Shown: in pieces, positions 7,562 through 16,340 of the stretch
Layout of the letters: each line of letters begins with the position of its first letter
Position numbering within the stretch: the first letter of the stretch is position 1
Program-made: the position numbers and the translations under genes
Source of the DNA: Streptomyces kronopolitis
Lineage (GTDB): Bacteria > Actinomycetota > Actinomycetes > Streptomycetales > Streptomycetaceae
Length of the DNA stretch: 64,000 nt
Direction: 5' to 3'
NCBI RefSeq assembly: GCF_014646275.1
Contig: NZ_BMND01000011.1
Span: forward strand, 62,001 to 126,000
Notes under the pieces: model-generated
What the model saw: the letters and a program-made list of their open reading frames with translations, nothing else
What the model was told of the DNA's origin: nothing
Databases searched by the model: none

Positions 7562-8038
7562 TCAGCTCGGCTGCTCGATGAGCTGGGCGATGTAGAGCGC
7601 TTCCCCGAGCTTCTCGACGAGTTCCAGCTGGGTGTCGAGATAGTCGATGTGGTGCTCCTCGTCCGCGAGGATGGACTCGAAGATATTCGCCGAGGTGATG
7701 TCGCCCTTGGTGCGCATCAGCTCGATTCCGCGCTTGAGCCGGTCGATCGCCTCGACCTCGACCTGCCGGTCGGCCTGGAACATCTCGGTGACGGTCTGGC
7801 CGACCCGCACATGGAAGAGCCGCTGGTAATTCGGCAGGCCCTCCAGGAAGAGAATCCGGTCGGTCAGGATCTCCGCGTGCTTCATCTCGTCGAAGGACTC
7901 GGAGCGGGTGTAGGCCGCGAGCTTGGTCCAGCCGAAGTTCTCCTGCATCTTGGCGTGCAGGAAGTACTGATTGATCGCGGTCAGCTCGGCGGTCAGCTGC
8001 TCGTTGAGGAATTCGAGGACCTCGGGGTCGCCCTGCAT
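7562..8038 (-). CDS. bfr: Bacterioferritin
   Basis: The 24-mer heme-containing iron store. The protein has 158 residues, the standard length. The ferroxidase ligands fall at canonical positions: Glu18 (LTAELTAIN), Glu51 and His54 (FDEMKHAE), with a second set in the helix with ADEEHHIDYL. Met52 is the heme axial ligand. ATG 8038 is preceded by GGAG (minus strand) at nine bases. Further upstream, 8112-8125 contains the near-palindrome TAAGTGCACGCTTA, which could be an operator. It converges on bfd with a 78-base gap. Confidence 0.95.
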   Translation of the reverse strand: MQGDPEVLEFLNEQLTAELTAINQYFLHAKMQENFGWTKLAAYTRSESFDEMKHAEILTDRILFLEGLPNYQRLFHVRVGQTVTEMFQADRQVEVEAIDRLKRGIELMRTKGDITSANIFESILADEEHHIDYLDTQLELVEKLGEALYIAQLIEQPS

Positions 8039-8186
8039 GGCTGCGGGCTCCTTCCACGCGAGAACTGGGCAGGTGCCGCGCATCCTCGCACCGCCCGGAG
8101 CGGGGCGTCCAGTAAGTGCACGCTTAGTGCGAGTTGCCCCGATCCCTCCCGTCCCTGGTCATCGGCACCCCCGCCGGTCTGACACC

Positions 8187-8819
8187 ATGGAGGGCATGGG
8201 TCAGCCGGAAAGCCGCGAAGGGGAGCATCCCCAGCTGCCTCCGGGGCAGCGGCTGCAGCGGGGCTGGCCGGTGACGCATTACGGGCCGGTCCCCAAGTTC
8301 CGCCCTGAACGCTGGGAGTTCCGGGCGTTCGGGGCCACCGCCGACGGTGCCAAGCACTGCTGGTCGCACGAGGAATTCACGGCGCTGCCCTACACCACGG
8401 TCGTCGCCGATATGCACTGCGTGACGAAATTCAGCATGCTCGGAGCCGAATGGGGCGGGGTGCACACCAAGACCATTCTTGATCTTGCACCGCCGGCGCC
8501 CGATGTCACTCATGTGATGGTGTGGGCCGAGTACGGCTTCAGCTCGAATCTGCGGATCGAGGATTTCGCCGCGGAGAACTGCCTCTTCGCCACCCATCGC
8601 TCGGGAGAACTCCTCACCGCCGAACACGGCTTCCCGGTCCGCCTGATCGTGCCGCACCTTTACGCCTGGAAAGGCCCCAAGTGGGTCCGCGGTATCGAAT
8701 ACATGCGGGCCGACCGCCGCGGCTTCTGGGAGGAGCGCGGCTACCACAACCTGGGCGACCCCTGGCGGGAGCTGCGCTACTCGTACCAGGAGGAGCCCGG
8801 GGACGGCCCCGAGCTCTGA
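8187..8819 (+). CDS. Sulfite-oxidase-like molybdopterin oxidoreductase
   Basis: A 210-residue single-domain protein of the YuiH/MsrP-like molybdopterin-binding family. The Cys in ADMHCVTKFSML is the expected molybdenum ligand. The motifs WGGVHTKTIL, EYGFSSNL and VPHLYAWKGPKWV are typical of the fold. There is no Tat or Sec signal and no membrane segment, so it should be cytoplasmic and probably needs a separate reductase. The start could be ATG 8187 or ATG 8196; neither has a well-placed ribosome site. The natural substrate is unknown. Confidence 0.85.
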   Translation: MEGMGQPESREGEHPQLPPGQRLQRGWPVTHYGPVPKFRPERWEFRAFGATADGAKHCWSHEEFTALPYTTVVADMHCVTKFSMLGAEWGGVHTKTILDLAPPAPDVTHVMVWAEYGFSSNLRIEDFAAENCLFATHRSGELLTAEHGFPVRLIVPHLYAWKGPKWVRGIEYMRADRRGFWEERGYHNLGDPWRELRYSYQEEPGDGPEL

Positions 8820-8843
8820 TCCCGTCCGCGGCCGGGCGCCGGG

Positions 8844-9737
8844 TCAGCGCCCGCGCAGCTCCTTGAGGCGGGCCACGTCCGCCGCGTGCCCCTCCTTGCC
8901 GCCGGGCGTCTCGACGACCAGCGGGACGCCGGCCGTCGCGGGGTGCCCGAACAGCTCCCCGAAGGGCTCCGCCCCGATGTGCCCCGCGCCGATGTTCTCG
9001 TGCCTGTCCTTGTGGGCGCCGGCCACGTCCTTGGAGTCATTGGCGTGGATCAGCTTCAGCCGGCCCTCGCCGGTGACCGCCACCAGCTCGTCCAGCAGCG
9101 CCTTCGTCCCGCCCGGCGCCGCCATGTCGTGCCCGGCCGCGAACGCGTGGCAGGTGTCGAGGCAGACCCCCAGCCGGGGGTGCCGGTCCAGCGCGTCGAA
9201 GTAGGGGCCCAGGTCCTCGGCCAGGGCGCACAGCGAGGCGCCCTGCCCGGCCGTCGGCTCCAGCAGCAGCCAGGGGTCGTCGGGCTCCGTCAGCTCGTCC
9301 AGCAGCGGCCGCATCCGCTCCCTGACCTGCGCCATCGCCACCTCCCGCGGCCGGCCGCCGGTCGCCGAGCCGGTGTGCACGACCACCCCGAGCGCCCCGA
9401 TCTCCCGGGCGCGCCGCAGCGAGTGGCGCAGCGAGGTCACGGACCGCTCGACCGTGGCCTCGGTGTGCGACCCGAAGTTGATCAGGTACGGGGCGTGGAC
9501 GTAGACGGGAAGGCGCTCCTCGGCGCAGGCCGCCCGGAACGCCTCGTCCTGCCGCGGGTCGCCGGGCGTCGTCGCCCAGCCGCGCGGATTGGCCACGAAG
9601 ACCTGGACGACCTCGTCGCCCATCTCCCGGGCGTAGGGCAGGCCGGTCTTCGCCAGGCCGCCGGCCACCGGGACATGGCCGCCGACCGGATTGCGTGCAC
9701 GGGCGCGCCGCTCGGCGCCCTGGGGGGAATCACTCAC
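8844..9737 (-). CDS. nfo: Deoxyribonuclease IV (endonuclease IV, AP endonuclease)
   Basis: A zinc-dependent enzyme that cuts DNA at abasic sites in base excision repair. It has 297 residues and the TIM-barrel metal ligands in order: His in YVHAPYLIN, His in VVHTGSATGG, Glu in LLLEPTAGQG, Asp and His in CLDTCHAFAAGHD, His in IHANDSKD, the Asp/His pair of HKDRHENIGAGHIG, and the final Glu in VVETPGG. The first 17 residues (Arg-rich) are likely disordered. It ends 24 bases from the convergent oxidoreductase gene. No DNA-damage box was recognised upstream. Confidence 0.93.
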   Translation of the reverse strand: MSDSPQGAERRARARNPVGGHVPVAGGLAKTGLPYAREMGDEVVQVFVANPRGWATTPGDPRQDEAFRAACAEERLPVYVHAPYLINFGSHTEATVERSVTSLRHSLRRAREIGALGVVVHTGSATGGRPREVAMAQVRERMRPLLDELTEPDDPWLLLEPTAGQGASLCALAEDLGPYFDALDRHPRLGVCLDTCHAFAAGHDMAAPGGTKALLDELVAVTGEGRLKLIHANDSKDVAGAHKDRHENIGAGHIGAEPFGELFGHPATAGVPLVVETPGGKEGHAADVARLKELRGR

Positions 9738-9799
9738 CCCCTCAGAGTGCCAGGTGCCCGGCGGCGGCCGTCCCCCGGACGGCCGCCGGGCCGCGCTTC

Positions 9800-11761
9800 C
9801 TACAGGGCGCCCTTGAGCTCGATGGTGATCGTGCCGCCCTTCGGCGCCTTCTTGCCGGGCTCGACGGACTGGGTGTCGACCGTGTCCTTCGGGAAGAAGA
9901 ACGGCTTCTTCACCTCGACCTGGAAGCCCAGATCCGTCAGCTGCTTCTTGGCGTCGTCGACGTTCTTGCCGGTCACGTCGGGGACGGGGACCATCTCCGG
10001 GCCCTTGGACAGCGTCAGGGTGACCGTGTCGCCCTTGCCGCCCCGGGTGCCCTCGGCCGGGTTCTGCCGGGCGACGGTGCCCTTGTCCTGGGTGGAGAAG
10101 ACCGGCTGGTCGGCGAAGCGCACATGGAAGCCGGCCGCACGCAGCGTGTCCGCGGCGTCCGCGCGCTCGCTGCCGAGCACCCCCGGCACGTCGACCGGCG
10201 CGCCCCGGCTGATGGTCAGCCCCACCGCGGTGTCGGGCCGCCGCTCGTTGCCCGAGGGCGGGTCCGTGCGGATCACCGAGCCCTTGGCGACCTCCTCGTC
10301 GAAGGCGCGGGTCACGGTGCTCGGGATCAGCCCCAGGTCGCGCAGCTTCCGCTTGGCGTCGGCGAGCGGGGTGCCGGACAGGTCGGGGACGGTGACGTGG
10401 TCCGGGCCCCGGGAGACGGTCAGGGTCACCGTGCCGGTGCCGCGGATCTGCTTGCCGGTCGCCGGGTCGGTCTTCATGACGTGACCGCGGTCGACGTTCG
10501 AGCTGAAGCCGCGCACCACCTTCACGCCCAGGCCCTCGTCCCGCAGCGTCTTCTCGGCCTTGGCCTGCGGCATGTCCAGCACCGCTGGCACGGCGGTGAA
10601 CTGGCCGTAGTTGATGTACCAGACGCCCGCGCCCAGCCCCAGGGCCAGCAGCACGGCCGCGATCACGGTCAGCAGCCCCCGCCGGCGCCGCGGCACCCCG
10701 CGCCTACCCGGCGCGGCGGGCTCGTCCGGCACCGGCCGCAGCCGGGTGGTCCGCTCCTCCGGCGGCACCTCCAGCCGGCTGGTGCGGTGCAGCTCGGCCT
10801 CGCCGGCCCCCGGCAGCGCGCCGTCGGGCCGGGGTATCACGTCCGTCCGCTCCGTGCCGTCGCCGCCCGCGGGCACCTCCCTGGCCTGCGGCGGCACCAC
10901 GTCCAGCTGGGCCTCGGTCAGCTGCGCGCGGGCCTCCTGGGCGTGGGACAGCAGCGCCACCGCGTCCTGCGGGCGGTGCTGCGGATCACGGGCACAGGCC
11001 AGCGCGACCAGGTCGTCCAGCTGCGGCGCCAGCCCGGGCACCAGCCCGGACGGCGGCAGCACGTCCTCGTGCAGATGCTGGTAGAGGATCTGCGCCACCG
11101 AGCCGCCGGTGTGCGGCTTGGTGCCGGTGAGCATCTCGTAGAGCACCACACCGCAGGCGTAGACATCGACCCGGGCGTCCGCGGTGCCGTGCTCCATCTG
11201 CTCGGGCGCGAGGTAGGAGACGGTGCCCAGGACGGAGCCGGTCGAGGCGGTGGTGTGGGTGTCGACCGCGCGCACCAGCCCGAAGTCGGCGACCTTGACC
11301 CGGCCGTCGTCGCCGATCAGGACGTTCTCCGGCTTCATGTCGCGGTGCACCAGCCCGGCGCGGTGCGCGGCCCCCAGCGCGGCCAGGATCGGCTCCAGGA
11401 TGTCCAGCGCGGCCCGCGGCTGGAGGGCGCCCCGCTCGCGCAGCACGTCGCGCAGCGTGCAGCCGGCGACGTACTCCATCGCCAGATAGACGTATGTGCC
11501 GTCCGTGCCCTGGTCGAAGACGCCCACCACATTCGGGTGCGACAGCCGCGCGACCGACTTCGCCTCGCGGATGAAGCGGTCCACGAACGCCCCGTCCGTG
11601 GACAGGGTCGGGTGCATCACCTTCAGCGCGAGGACGCGGTCCAGCCGGGTGTCGGTCGCCTGGTAGACCGTGGCCATGCCACCGGCGGCGATGCGCGCCT
11701 GGACGCGGTAGCGGCCGTCGAGCAGCTGGCCCACGAGCGGGTCCTGAAGGGTCGTATCCAC
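9800..11761 (-). CDS. pkaF: Serine/threonine protein kinase with four PASTA domains (PknB/PkaF-like)
   Basis: A transmembrane receptor kinase of 653 residues. The kinase domain is at about 8-270: glycine loop AGGMATVY, Lys in LALKVM, HRDMKPEN catalytic loop, DFG, and a TASTGSVLGT activation loop. A Pro-rich juxtamembrane linker follows, then one membrane helix at about 360-382 and four extracellular PASTA repeats to the end (each with the VP-DL pattern). PASTA kinases sense peptidoglycan fragments or lipid II. The GTG at 11761 is preferred to the in-frame ATG at 11785 because a promoter ends eight bases before it. Thiamine genes lie upstream on the same strand. The name pkaF is by similarity. 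Confidence 0.9.
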   Translation of the reverse strand: MDTTLQDPLVGQLLDGRYRVQARIAAGGMATVYQATDTRLDRVLALKVMHPTLSTDGAFVDRFIREAKSVARLSHPNVVGVFDQGTDGTYVYLAMEYVAGCTLRDVLRERGALQPRAALDILEPILAALGAAHRAGLVHRDMKPENVLIGDDGRVKVADFGLVRAVDTHTTASTGSVLGTVSYLAPEQMEHGTADARVDVYACGVVLYEMLTGTKPHTGGSVAQILYQHLHEDVLPPSGLVPGLAPQLDDLVALACARDPQHRPQDAVALLSHAQEARAQLTEAQLDVVPPQAREVPAGGDGTERTDVIPRPDGALPGAGEAELHRTSRLEVPPEERTTRLRPVPDEPAAPGRRGVPRRRRGLLTVIAAVLLALGLGAGVWYINYGQFTAVPAVLDMPQAKAEKTLRDEGLGVKVVRGFSSNVDRGHVMKTDPATGKQIRGTGTVTLTVSRGPDHVTVPDLSGTPLADAKRKLRDLGLIPSTVTRAFDEEVAKGSVIRTDPPSGNERRPDTAVGLTISRGAPVDVPGVLGSERADAADTLRAAGFHVRFADQPVFSTQDKGTVARQNPAEGTRGGKGDTVTLTLSKGPEMVPVPDVTGKNVDDAKKQLTDLGFQVEVKKPFFFPKDTVDTQSVEPGKKAPKGGTITIELKGAL

Positions 11762-11769
11762 GGCAGACG

Positions 11770-11798
11770 AGTCTACGAGCAACATCCGCGAGCTCGAA
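11770..11798 (-). promoter_or_regulatory. Promoter of the PASTA kinase gene
   Basis: On the minus strand TTCGAG (11793-11798), 17-base spacer, TAGACT (11770-11775), eight bases before GTG 11761. This implies a leaderless message. Confidence 0.5.
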
Positions 11799-11885
11799 CT
11801 CGGCGCCCGCCGCGCGCCCGGACTGCAGCCGAACGGTGACAGGGGACGCGCCGGTGGGAGCGCCGCACTCCCGTGGGCGGGCCGT

Positions 11886-12722
11886 TCAGAACGCCGGACG
11901 CTCCGGATCCAGCTCCGCCCGGCCCTGCGTGGGCGAGGACGCCAGCGCGAAGTGGCGGCGCGGGATCCGGCCCGCGCGGTGCGCCAGCCGCCCCGCCTCG
12001 ACCGCGTGCCGCATCGCGTGCGCCATCAGCTCCGGCTCCTGCGCCCGGGTCACCGCCGACGCCAGCATCACCGCCGCACAGCCCAGCTCCATGGCCAGCG
12101 CGGCGTCCGAGGCGGTGCCCGCGCCGGCGTCCAGGATCACCGGGACCCCGGCCCGCTCGGTGATCAGCTGGAAGTTGTGCGGGTTGCGGATGCCCAGCCC
12201 GGAGCCGATCGGCGAGCCCAGCGGCATGATCGCGGCGCAGCCCGCCTCCTCCAGCCGGCGGGCCAGCACCGGATCGTCGTTCGTGTACGGCAGCACCGTG
12301 AAACCGTCGTCCACCAGCCGCTCGGCGGCGTCGAGCAGTTCCACGGGGTCGGGCAGCAGGGTGCGCTCGTCGGCGACGACCTCCAGCTTGATCCAGTCGG
12401 TGCCGAGCGCCTCCCGGGCGAGCCGGGCGGTGAGCACCGCCTCGCCCGCGGTGAAGCAGCCCGCGGTGTTCGGCAGCACCCGGATCCCGTGCCGCTCCAG
12501 TACGGACAGCACCGAGCCGTGCACGGTCGGATCCAGCCGCCGCATGGCCACCGTCGTCAGCTCCGTCCCCGACGCGAGCAGCACCCGCTCCATGACGTCG
12601 AGGCTGGGCGCGCCGCCGGTGCCCAGGAGCAGCCGGGAGCCGAAGGTCACGCCGCCGACGGTGAACGGGTCGGCGGCGGGCGCGACGGGAGCCGGGTGCG
12701 CGGGGGAAGTGAGGTCGGACAT
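11886..12722 (-). CDS. thiG: Thiazole synthase ThiG
   Basis: Forms the thiazole phosphate of thiamine from deoxyxylulose phosphate, dehydroglycine and ThiS-thiocarboxylate. The protein has 278 residues, about 20 longer than usual because of an Ala/Pro-rich N-terminal tail. The Schiff-base Lys is in DWIKLEV. Phosphate-binding glycine segments are seen in PLGSPIGSGLGI and ILDAGAGTASDA. It starts nine bases after the thiS stop and is the last gene of the thiO-thiS-thiG operon, so it should be under the TPP riboswitch. Confidence 0.95.
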   Translation of the reverse strand: MSDLTSPAHPAPVAPAADPFTVGGVTFGSRLLLGTGGAPSLDVMERVLLASGTELTTVAMRRLDPTVHGSVLSVLERHGIRVLPNTAGCFTAGEAVLTARLAREALGTDWIKLEVVADERTLLPDPVELLDAAERLVDDGFTVLPYTNDDPVLARRLEEAGCAAIMPLGSPIGSGLGIRNPHNFQLITERAGVPVILDAGAGTASDAALAMELGCAAVMLASAVTRAQEPELMAHAMRHAVEAGRLAHRAGRIPRRHFALASSPTQGRAELDPERPAF

Positions 12723-12731
12723 GTCTGCGGA

Positions 12732-12947
12732 TCAGCCTCCCTGGACTGCGGTGAGCACCTCGACGCGGTCGCCGTCGCCGAGCGGTGTGGTGGGCCACTG
12801 GGTGCGCGGCACCACGAGGTCGTTGACCGCCGCGGCCACCCCGGCGGACGCCGCGGTCAGCGTCGCGACCAGCCGGTCGAGGGTCAGCCCGCCGGCGATC
12901 TCACGGACCTCGCCGTTGACGGACACGGACACGGTGGGGGCGCTCAT
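12732..12947 (-). CDS. thiS: Sulfur carrier protein ThiS
   Basis: A 71-residue ubiquitin-fold protein that carries sulfur as a C-terminal thiocarboxylate to ThiG. It ends in the required Gly-Gly (TAVQGG). The conserved segments VSVNGE and VVPRTQW are present. Its ATG overlaps the thiO stop (ATGA), giving tight coupling. The adenylating enzyme ThiF/MoeB is not in this window. Confidence 0.95.
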   Translation of the reverse strand: MSAPTVSVSVNGEVREIAGGLTLDRLVATLTAASAGVAAAVNDLVVPRTQWPTTPLGDGDRVEVLTAVQGG

Positions 12948-14191
12948 ACGGACTGCTCCTGGAGGGCACGGGTGCGCGCGGGCCCGGGAAGACCCGGGGT
13001 GAAGCGCGCGGGGGAGAAGGGGCGGGCGACATCCGGCAGGCTCCCGGTGGCCAGCGACTCGGCCATCGCGTCACCGGTGACCGGCGTCAGCAGCACCCCG
13101 TTGCGGAAGTGACCGCAGGCCAGCTGCAGTCCGGGCAGCTCGGTCGGCCCGAGCAGCGGGGCGTTGTCGGGGGAGCCGGGACGCAGCCCGGCGCAGGTCT
13201 CGACGAGCGGCAGCTCGGTGATGCCCGGAACCAGCTCATGGGCGTCGCGCAGCAGCTCGTAGACGCCGCCCGCGGTCACCGTGGTGTCCCAGCCCAGCTC
13301 CTCGCTGGTGGCGCCCACCACCAGCTCGCCGCTCGCCCGCGGCACCAGGTAGAGCGGCCCGCCGCGCACGACGGCCCGCACGGTGCGCGACAGGAACGGC
13401 GGACTGCCGGCCGGCATGTCCGGCATCCGCAGCCGCAGCACCTGGCCCTTCACCGGCCGCACCGGCGGCAGCACCCCGGCGGGCACGCCGTCCAGCCGGC
13501 CGCTCTCGCTGCCCGCGGCCAGCACGACCTGACCGGCCGCCAGCCGTGTCCCGTCGGCGAGTTCGGCGCCGGTGGCCCGGCCGCCCTCGACCGTCAGCCG
13601 GGCCGCGCGGTCGCGGTGGAAGACCACACCGGCCCGCTCGCAGGCGACCAGCAGCGCGCTCGCCAGCCGGCGCGGATCGACCTGGTGGTCGCCGTCCACC
13701 CGCAGCCCGCCGCGCACCCCGGGAGCCAGCATCGGCTCCAGCCGGCGGCACTCGCGCCCGGTCAGCCACTGCGAGTCCAGCCCCGAGCGGGTCTGCAGGG
13801 CGTGCAGCTCGCGCAGGTGCGCACGGTCGTCGGCGTCCAGCGCGACGGCCAGGGTGCCGCACCGCCGGTAGCCGATCCGCGTCCCGGCGGCCTCCTCCAG
13901 TTCCTGGACGAACCCGGGGTAGCGTCGTGCCGAGTCCAGGTTGAGCCCCAGCAGGGTCTGCTCGCCGTAGTGGAGCTCGGTGACCGCGGCCAGCATGCCG
14001 GCCGCGACCCGGGCCGCGCCGCCCCCGGGCGCGGGATCGGCCACCGCGACGGCCATCCCGCGGCCGGCCGCCCGCCAGGCAGTGACCAGGCCGATGATGC
14101 CGCCGCCGAGCACGAGGACATCGGGGTGCGCGGCGGACGGCCGCGACGGCGCGGTGGCGGGTGTGGCAGATGGTGCGGCTGTGGACGGCAT
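12944..14191 (-). CDS. thiO: Glycine oxidase ThiO
   Basis: An FAD-dependent D-amino-acid-oxidase-family protein that oxidises glycine to dehydroglycine for ThiG. It has 415 residues. The FAD-binding motif is VLVLGGGIIGLVTAW at about 25-40, preceded by an Ala/Ser-rich tail; the C-terminal CAGLRPGSPDNAPLLGP segment and HFRNGVLL fit the family. Its ATG is 14 bases after the 3' end of a TPP riboswitch whose AGGGAGGGG also serves as ribosome binding site. First gene of thiO-thiS-thiG. Confidence 0.94.
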   Translation of the reverse strand: MPSTAAPSATPATAPSRPSAAHPDVLVLGGGIIGLVTAWRAAGRGMAVAVADPAPGGGAARVAAGMLAAVTELHYGEQTLLGLNLDSARRYPGFVQELEEAAGTRIGYRRCGTLAVALDADDRAHLRELHALQTRSGLDSQWLTGRECRRLEPMLAPGVRGGLRVDGDHQVDPRRLASALLVACERAGVVFHRDRAARLTVEGGRATGAELADGTRLAAGQVVLAAGSESGRLDGVPAGVLPPVRPVKGQVLRLRMPDMPAGSPPFLSRTVRAVVRGGPLYLVPRASGELVVGATSEELGWDTTVTAGGVYELLRDAHELVPGITELPLVETCAGLRPGSPDNAPLLGPTELPGLQLACGHFRNGVLLTPVTGDAMAESLATGSLPDVARPFSPARFTPGLPGPARTRALQEQSV

Positions 14192-14204
14192 GGGCTTCCA
14201 GCCC

Positions 14205-14296
14205 CTCCCTTCGCCGGCATGACCCGGATCAGGTACGGACGGTCGGAGGCCGGCCAGCCTCCCTCTCAGCCCGGTGCGTCCGGGCTCCCGCGAGTG
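14205..14296 (-). promoter_or_regulatory. TPP riboswitch (THI element) controlling thiO-thiS-thiG
   Basis: On the minus strand the conserved blocks are present in order: GCACCGGGCTGAGAGGGA (thi box with CUGAGA), then TACCTGATCCGGGTCATGCC and GGCGAAGGGAGG. The last block both closes the P1 side and contains the Shine-Dalgarno sequence of thiO, so ligand binding should block translation start. The ends are approximate. A -10-like TAGGGT lies just upstream at 14309-14314. Confidence 0.95.
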
Positions 14297-14445
14297 CGTG
14301 TAACCGTCACCCTAATACGGGGCCGCGACGCGCCGTAAGGCGCCGCCCCCGGTACGCCGATCGGCCCGCCTACCCCGTCCGGCAGCTGTGACGCTGTGTC
14401 AGAGATCTCCTTGCGCGCTGCTGCGGACGGCCGCACCCCCCGTCC

Positions 14446-14451
14446 TAGAGT
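14446..14451 (+). promoter_or_regulatory. -10 element for the FAD reductase gene
   Basis: TAGAGT lies six bases before GTG 14458 with no ribosome binding site between, consistent with a leaderless message. No clear -35 is visible. Confidence 0.4.
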
Positions 14452-14457
14452 GATCGG

Positions 14458-15699
14458 GTGAGCGAGCAGAGCACGTCCTCCCAGGCCCCTGACCGCACGC
14501 CGCGCGTCGTGATCGTCGGCGCGGGAATCGCGGGGGTGCAGACCGCGGTCGCCCTGCGCGAACAGGGCTGGCGCGGCGCCGTCACGCTCCTCGGCGACGA
14601 GCCCCACCAGCCCTACGACCGCCCGCCGCTGTCCAAGGCGGTGCTGCTGGGCAAGGCCGACGGCTCCGCCTTCGACGTCGACTTCGCCGCGCTCGGCATC
14701 GACCTGCACCTCGACCGCCCGGTCACCGCGCTGTCGCCGCAGGCCCGCCGGGTCGAGACGGCCGACGGCCCGGTCCCCTACGACTACGCGGTCCTGGCGA
14801 CCGGCGCCGCCCCCGTCATGCTGCCCGGCAGCGAGGGGCTGCCCGGCGTCCATCTGCTGCGCACCCTCGACGACGCCGAGCGGCTGCGCCCGGTGCTCGC
14901 CGCCCAGCACGAGATCGTGGTCGTCGGGGCCGGCTGGATCGGCGCCGAGTTCGCGACCGCCGCCCGGGAGGCCGGCTGCGCGGTCACCGTCGTCGAGGCC
15001 GCCGACCGCCCGCTGGCCGGCGCGCTGCCGCCCGAGGTCGCCGCCCACATGGCCGGCTGGTACGCGGATGCCGGCGCCGAGCTGCGCACCGGCGCCCGGG
15101 TCGCGTCGGTCGCGCCGGGCGCGGTCACCCTCCAGGACGGCACGACCCTGCCCGCCGACGCCGTCGTCGTCGGGATCGGCGCCCGCCCCGCGACCGACTG
15201 GCTGGCCGGCTCGGGCGTCGAGGTCTCGCCCAAGGACGGCTCCGTGCTGGCCGACGGCCGGCTGCGCACCTCCGTGCCCGATGTCTACGCGGTCGGCGAC
15301 TGCGCCTCCTTCCCGTCGGCCCGCTACGGCAGCCGGCTGCTGATCCACCACTGGGACAACGCCCTCCAGGGCCCCCGCACGGTCGCCGAGAACATCGTCC
15401 GCGGCGGCTCGGAGGGCCTGGTCTACGACCCCGTGCCGTACTTCTGGTCGGAGCAGTTCGGCCGCTTCGTGCAGTACGCGGGCCACCACGTCGACGCCGA
15501 CGAACTGGTCTGGCGCGGCGATCCGGCCGGGGCCGCCTGGTCGGTGATCTGGCTGCGCGAGGGCCGCCTGGTGGCGCTGCTGGCCGTGGGGCGCCCGCGC
15601 GATCTGGCCCAGGGGCGCAAGCTCATCGAGCGGGGCACCGCCCTGGACCGGGAGCGGGCCGCGAACGCGTCCGTGCCGCTGAAGTCCGCGGCGCTGTAG
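14458..15699 (+). CDS. NAD(P)/FAD-dependent oxidoreductase, ferredoxin reductase type
   Basis: A 413-residue flavoprotein of the rhodocoxin/putidaredoxin reductase class, which passes electrons from NAD(P)H to a (2Fe-2S) ferredoxin. The FAD Rossmann motif is VVIVGAGIAGVQTAVAL at about 17-33. The NAD(P) motif is VVVGAGWIGAEFATAA at about 158-173. The second FAD contact is DVYAVGDCASF near 280. It ends with the WSEQFGRFVQYAG segment typical of these reductases. It is divergent from thiO but has its own promoter; the partner ferredoxin is not identified here. Confidence 0.9.
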   Translation: MSEQSTSSQAPDRTPRVVIVGAGIAGVQTAVALREQGWRGAVTLLGDEPHQPYDRPPLSKAVLLGKADGSAFDVDFAALGIDLHLDRPVTALSPQARRVETADGPVPYDYAVLATGAAPVMLPGSEGLPGVHLLRTLDDAERLRPVLAAQHEIVVVGAGWIGAEFATAAREAGCAVTVVEAADRPLAGALPPEVAAHMAGWYADAGAELRTGARVASVAPGAVTLQDGTTLPADAVVVGIGARPATDWLAGSGVEVSPKDGSVLADGRLRTSVPDVYAVGDCASFPSARYGSRLLIHHWDNALQGPRTVAENIVRGGSEGLVYDPVPYFWSEQFGRFVQYAGHHVDADELVWRGDPAGAAWSVIWLREGRLVALLAVGRPRDLAQGRKLIERGTALDRERAANASVPLKSAAL

Positions 15700-15854
15700 C
15701 GGGGGCCCCCGGGATTCACGGCCGTTCACGGCCGGTCGCAGCCGTTCGGCGGCCGGTCGCGGACGGCAGCCGGCCGTCACCCTCCGGTGTGCAGCGGGCC
15801 TCTCACGGCGATGCCCGGCTTCCGGCTGTCAGTGCGAGGTGGCACGCTTGTCCT

Positions 15855-16220
15855 GTGACCGAGATTGACGCAAACATCGATGGACTCGTACCCGCCTGGC
15901 TCACCCTCCCCGACATCGCCGAACAGCTCGGCGTCGAGGTGACGCGCGTCCGGCAGCTGGTCAAGGAGGGCCAGCTGATCGCGGTGCGCCGCGGCGAGAA
16001 CAGGGCACTGCACGTGCCCGCCGATTTCATCAAGGACGACAAGGTGGTCAAGGGCCTCGTCGGCACCCTCACCCTGCTCAAGGACGACGGCTTCACCGAC
16101 GAGGAGATGCTGGAGTGGCTGTTCACCCCGGATGAGACCCTGCCCGGCACGCCCGCCCAGGCGCTGCGCGAGAATCGCGGCACGGAGGTGAAGCGCCGGG
16201 CCCAGGCGCTCGCCGTCTGA
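15855..16220 (+). CDS. Rv2175c-family DNA-binding protein
   Basis: A 121-residue protein with an N-terminal winged helix-turn-helix (LTLPDIAEQLGVEVTRVRQLVKEG) followed by the conserved Rv2175c C-terminal region (DDGFTDEEMLEWLF). In M. tuberculosis the homologue is phosphorylated by the kinase PknL on a short N-terminal tail, which alters DNA binding; here the tail also has a Thr at residue 2. GTG 15855 is chosen because the family begins just before the helix-turn-helix. It sits between the FAD reductase and thiE. Its DNA target is unknown. Confidence 0.85.
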   Translation: MTEIDANIDGLVPAWLTLPDIAEQLGVEVTRVRQLVKEGQLIAVRRGENRALHVPADFIKDDKVVKGLVGTLTLLKDDGFTDEEMLEWLFTPDETLPGTPAQALRENRGTEVKRRAQALAV

Positions 16221-16281
16221 CGCACCCGCCGCGGCGCGCGAGCGTCCCGCGGCCGCACCAGCATCCGTAAACCACATCCGC

Positions 16282-16318
16282 GGGGTGTACGGACCGGAAG
16301 GACCGGCCCGTACACCCC
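16282..16318 (+). terminator. Hairpin between the Rv2175c-like gene and thiE
   Basis: An 11-bp perfect stem (GGGGTGTACGG with CCGTACACCCC) extended by an inner CCGG/CCGG pairing. It lies 62 bases after the upstream stop and about six bases before the GGGGGA ribosome site of thiE. It may be a terminator without a U-run or a structure affecting thiE translation. Confidence 0.55.
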
Positions 16319-16340
16319 CGACCCGGGGGGACGCCGCCCG

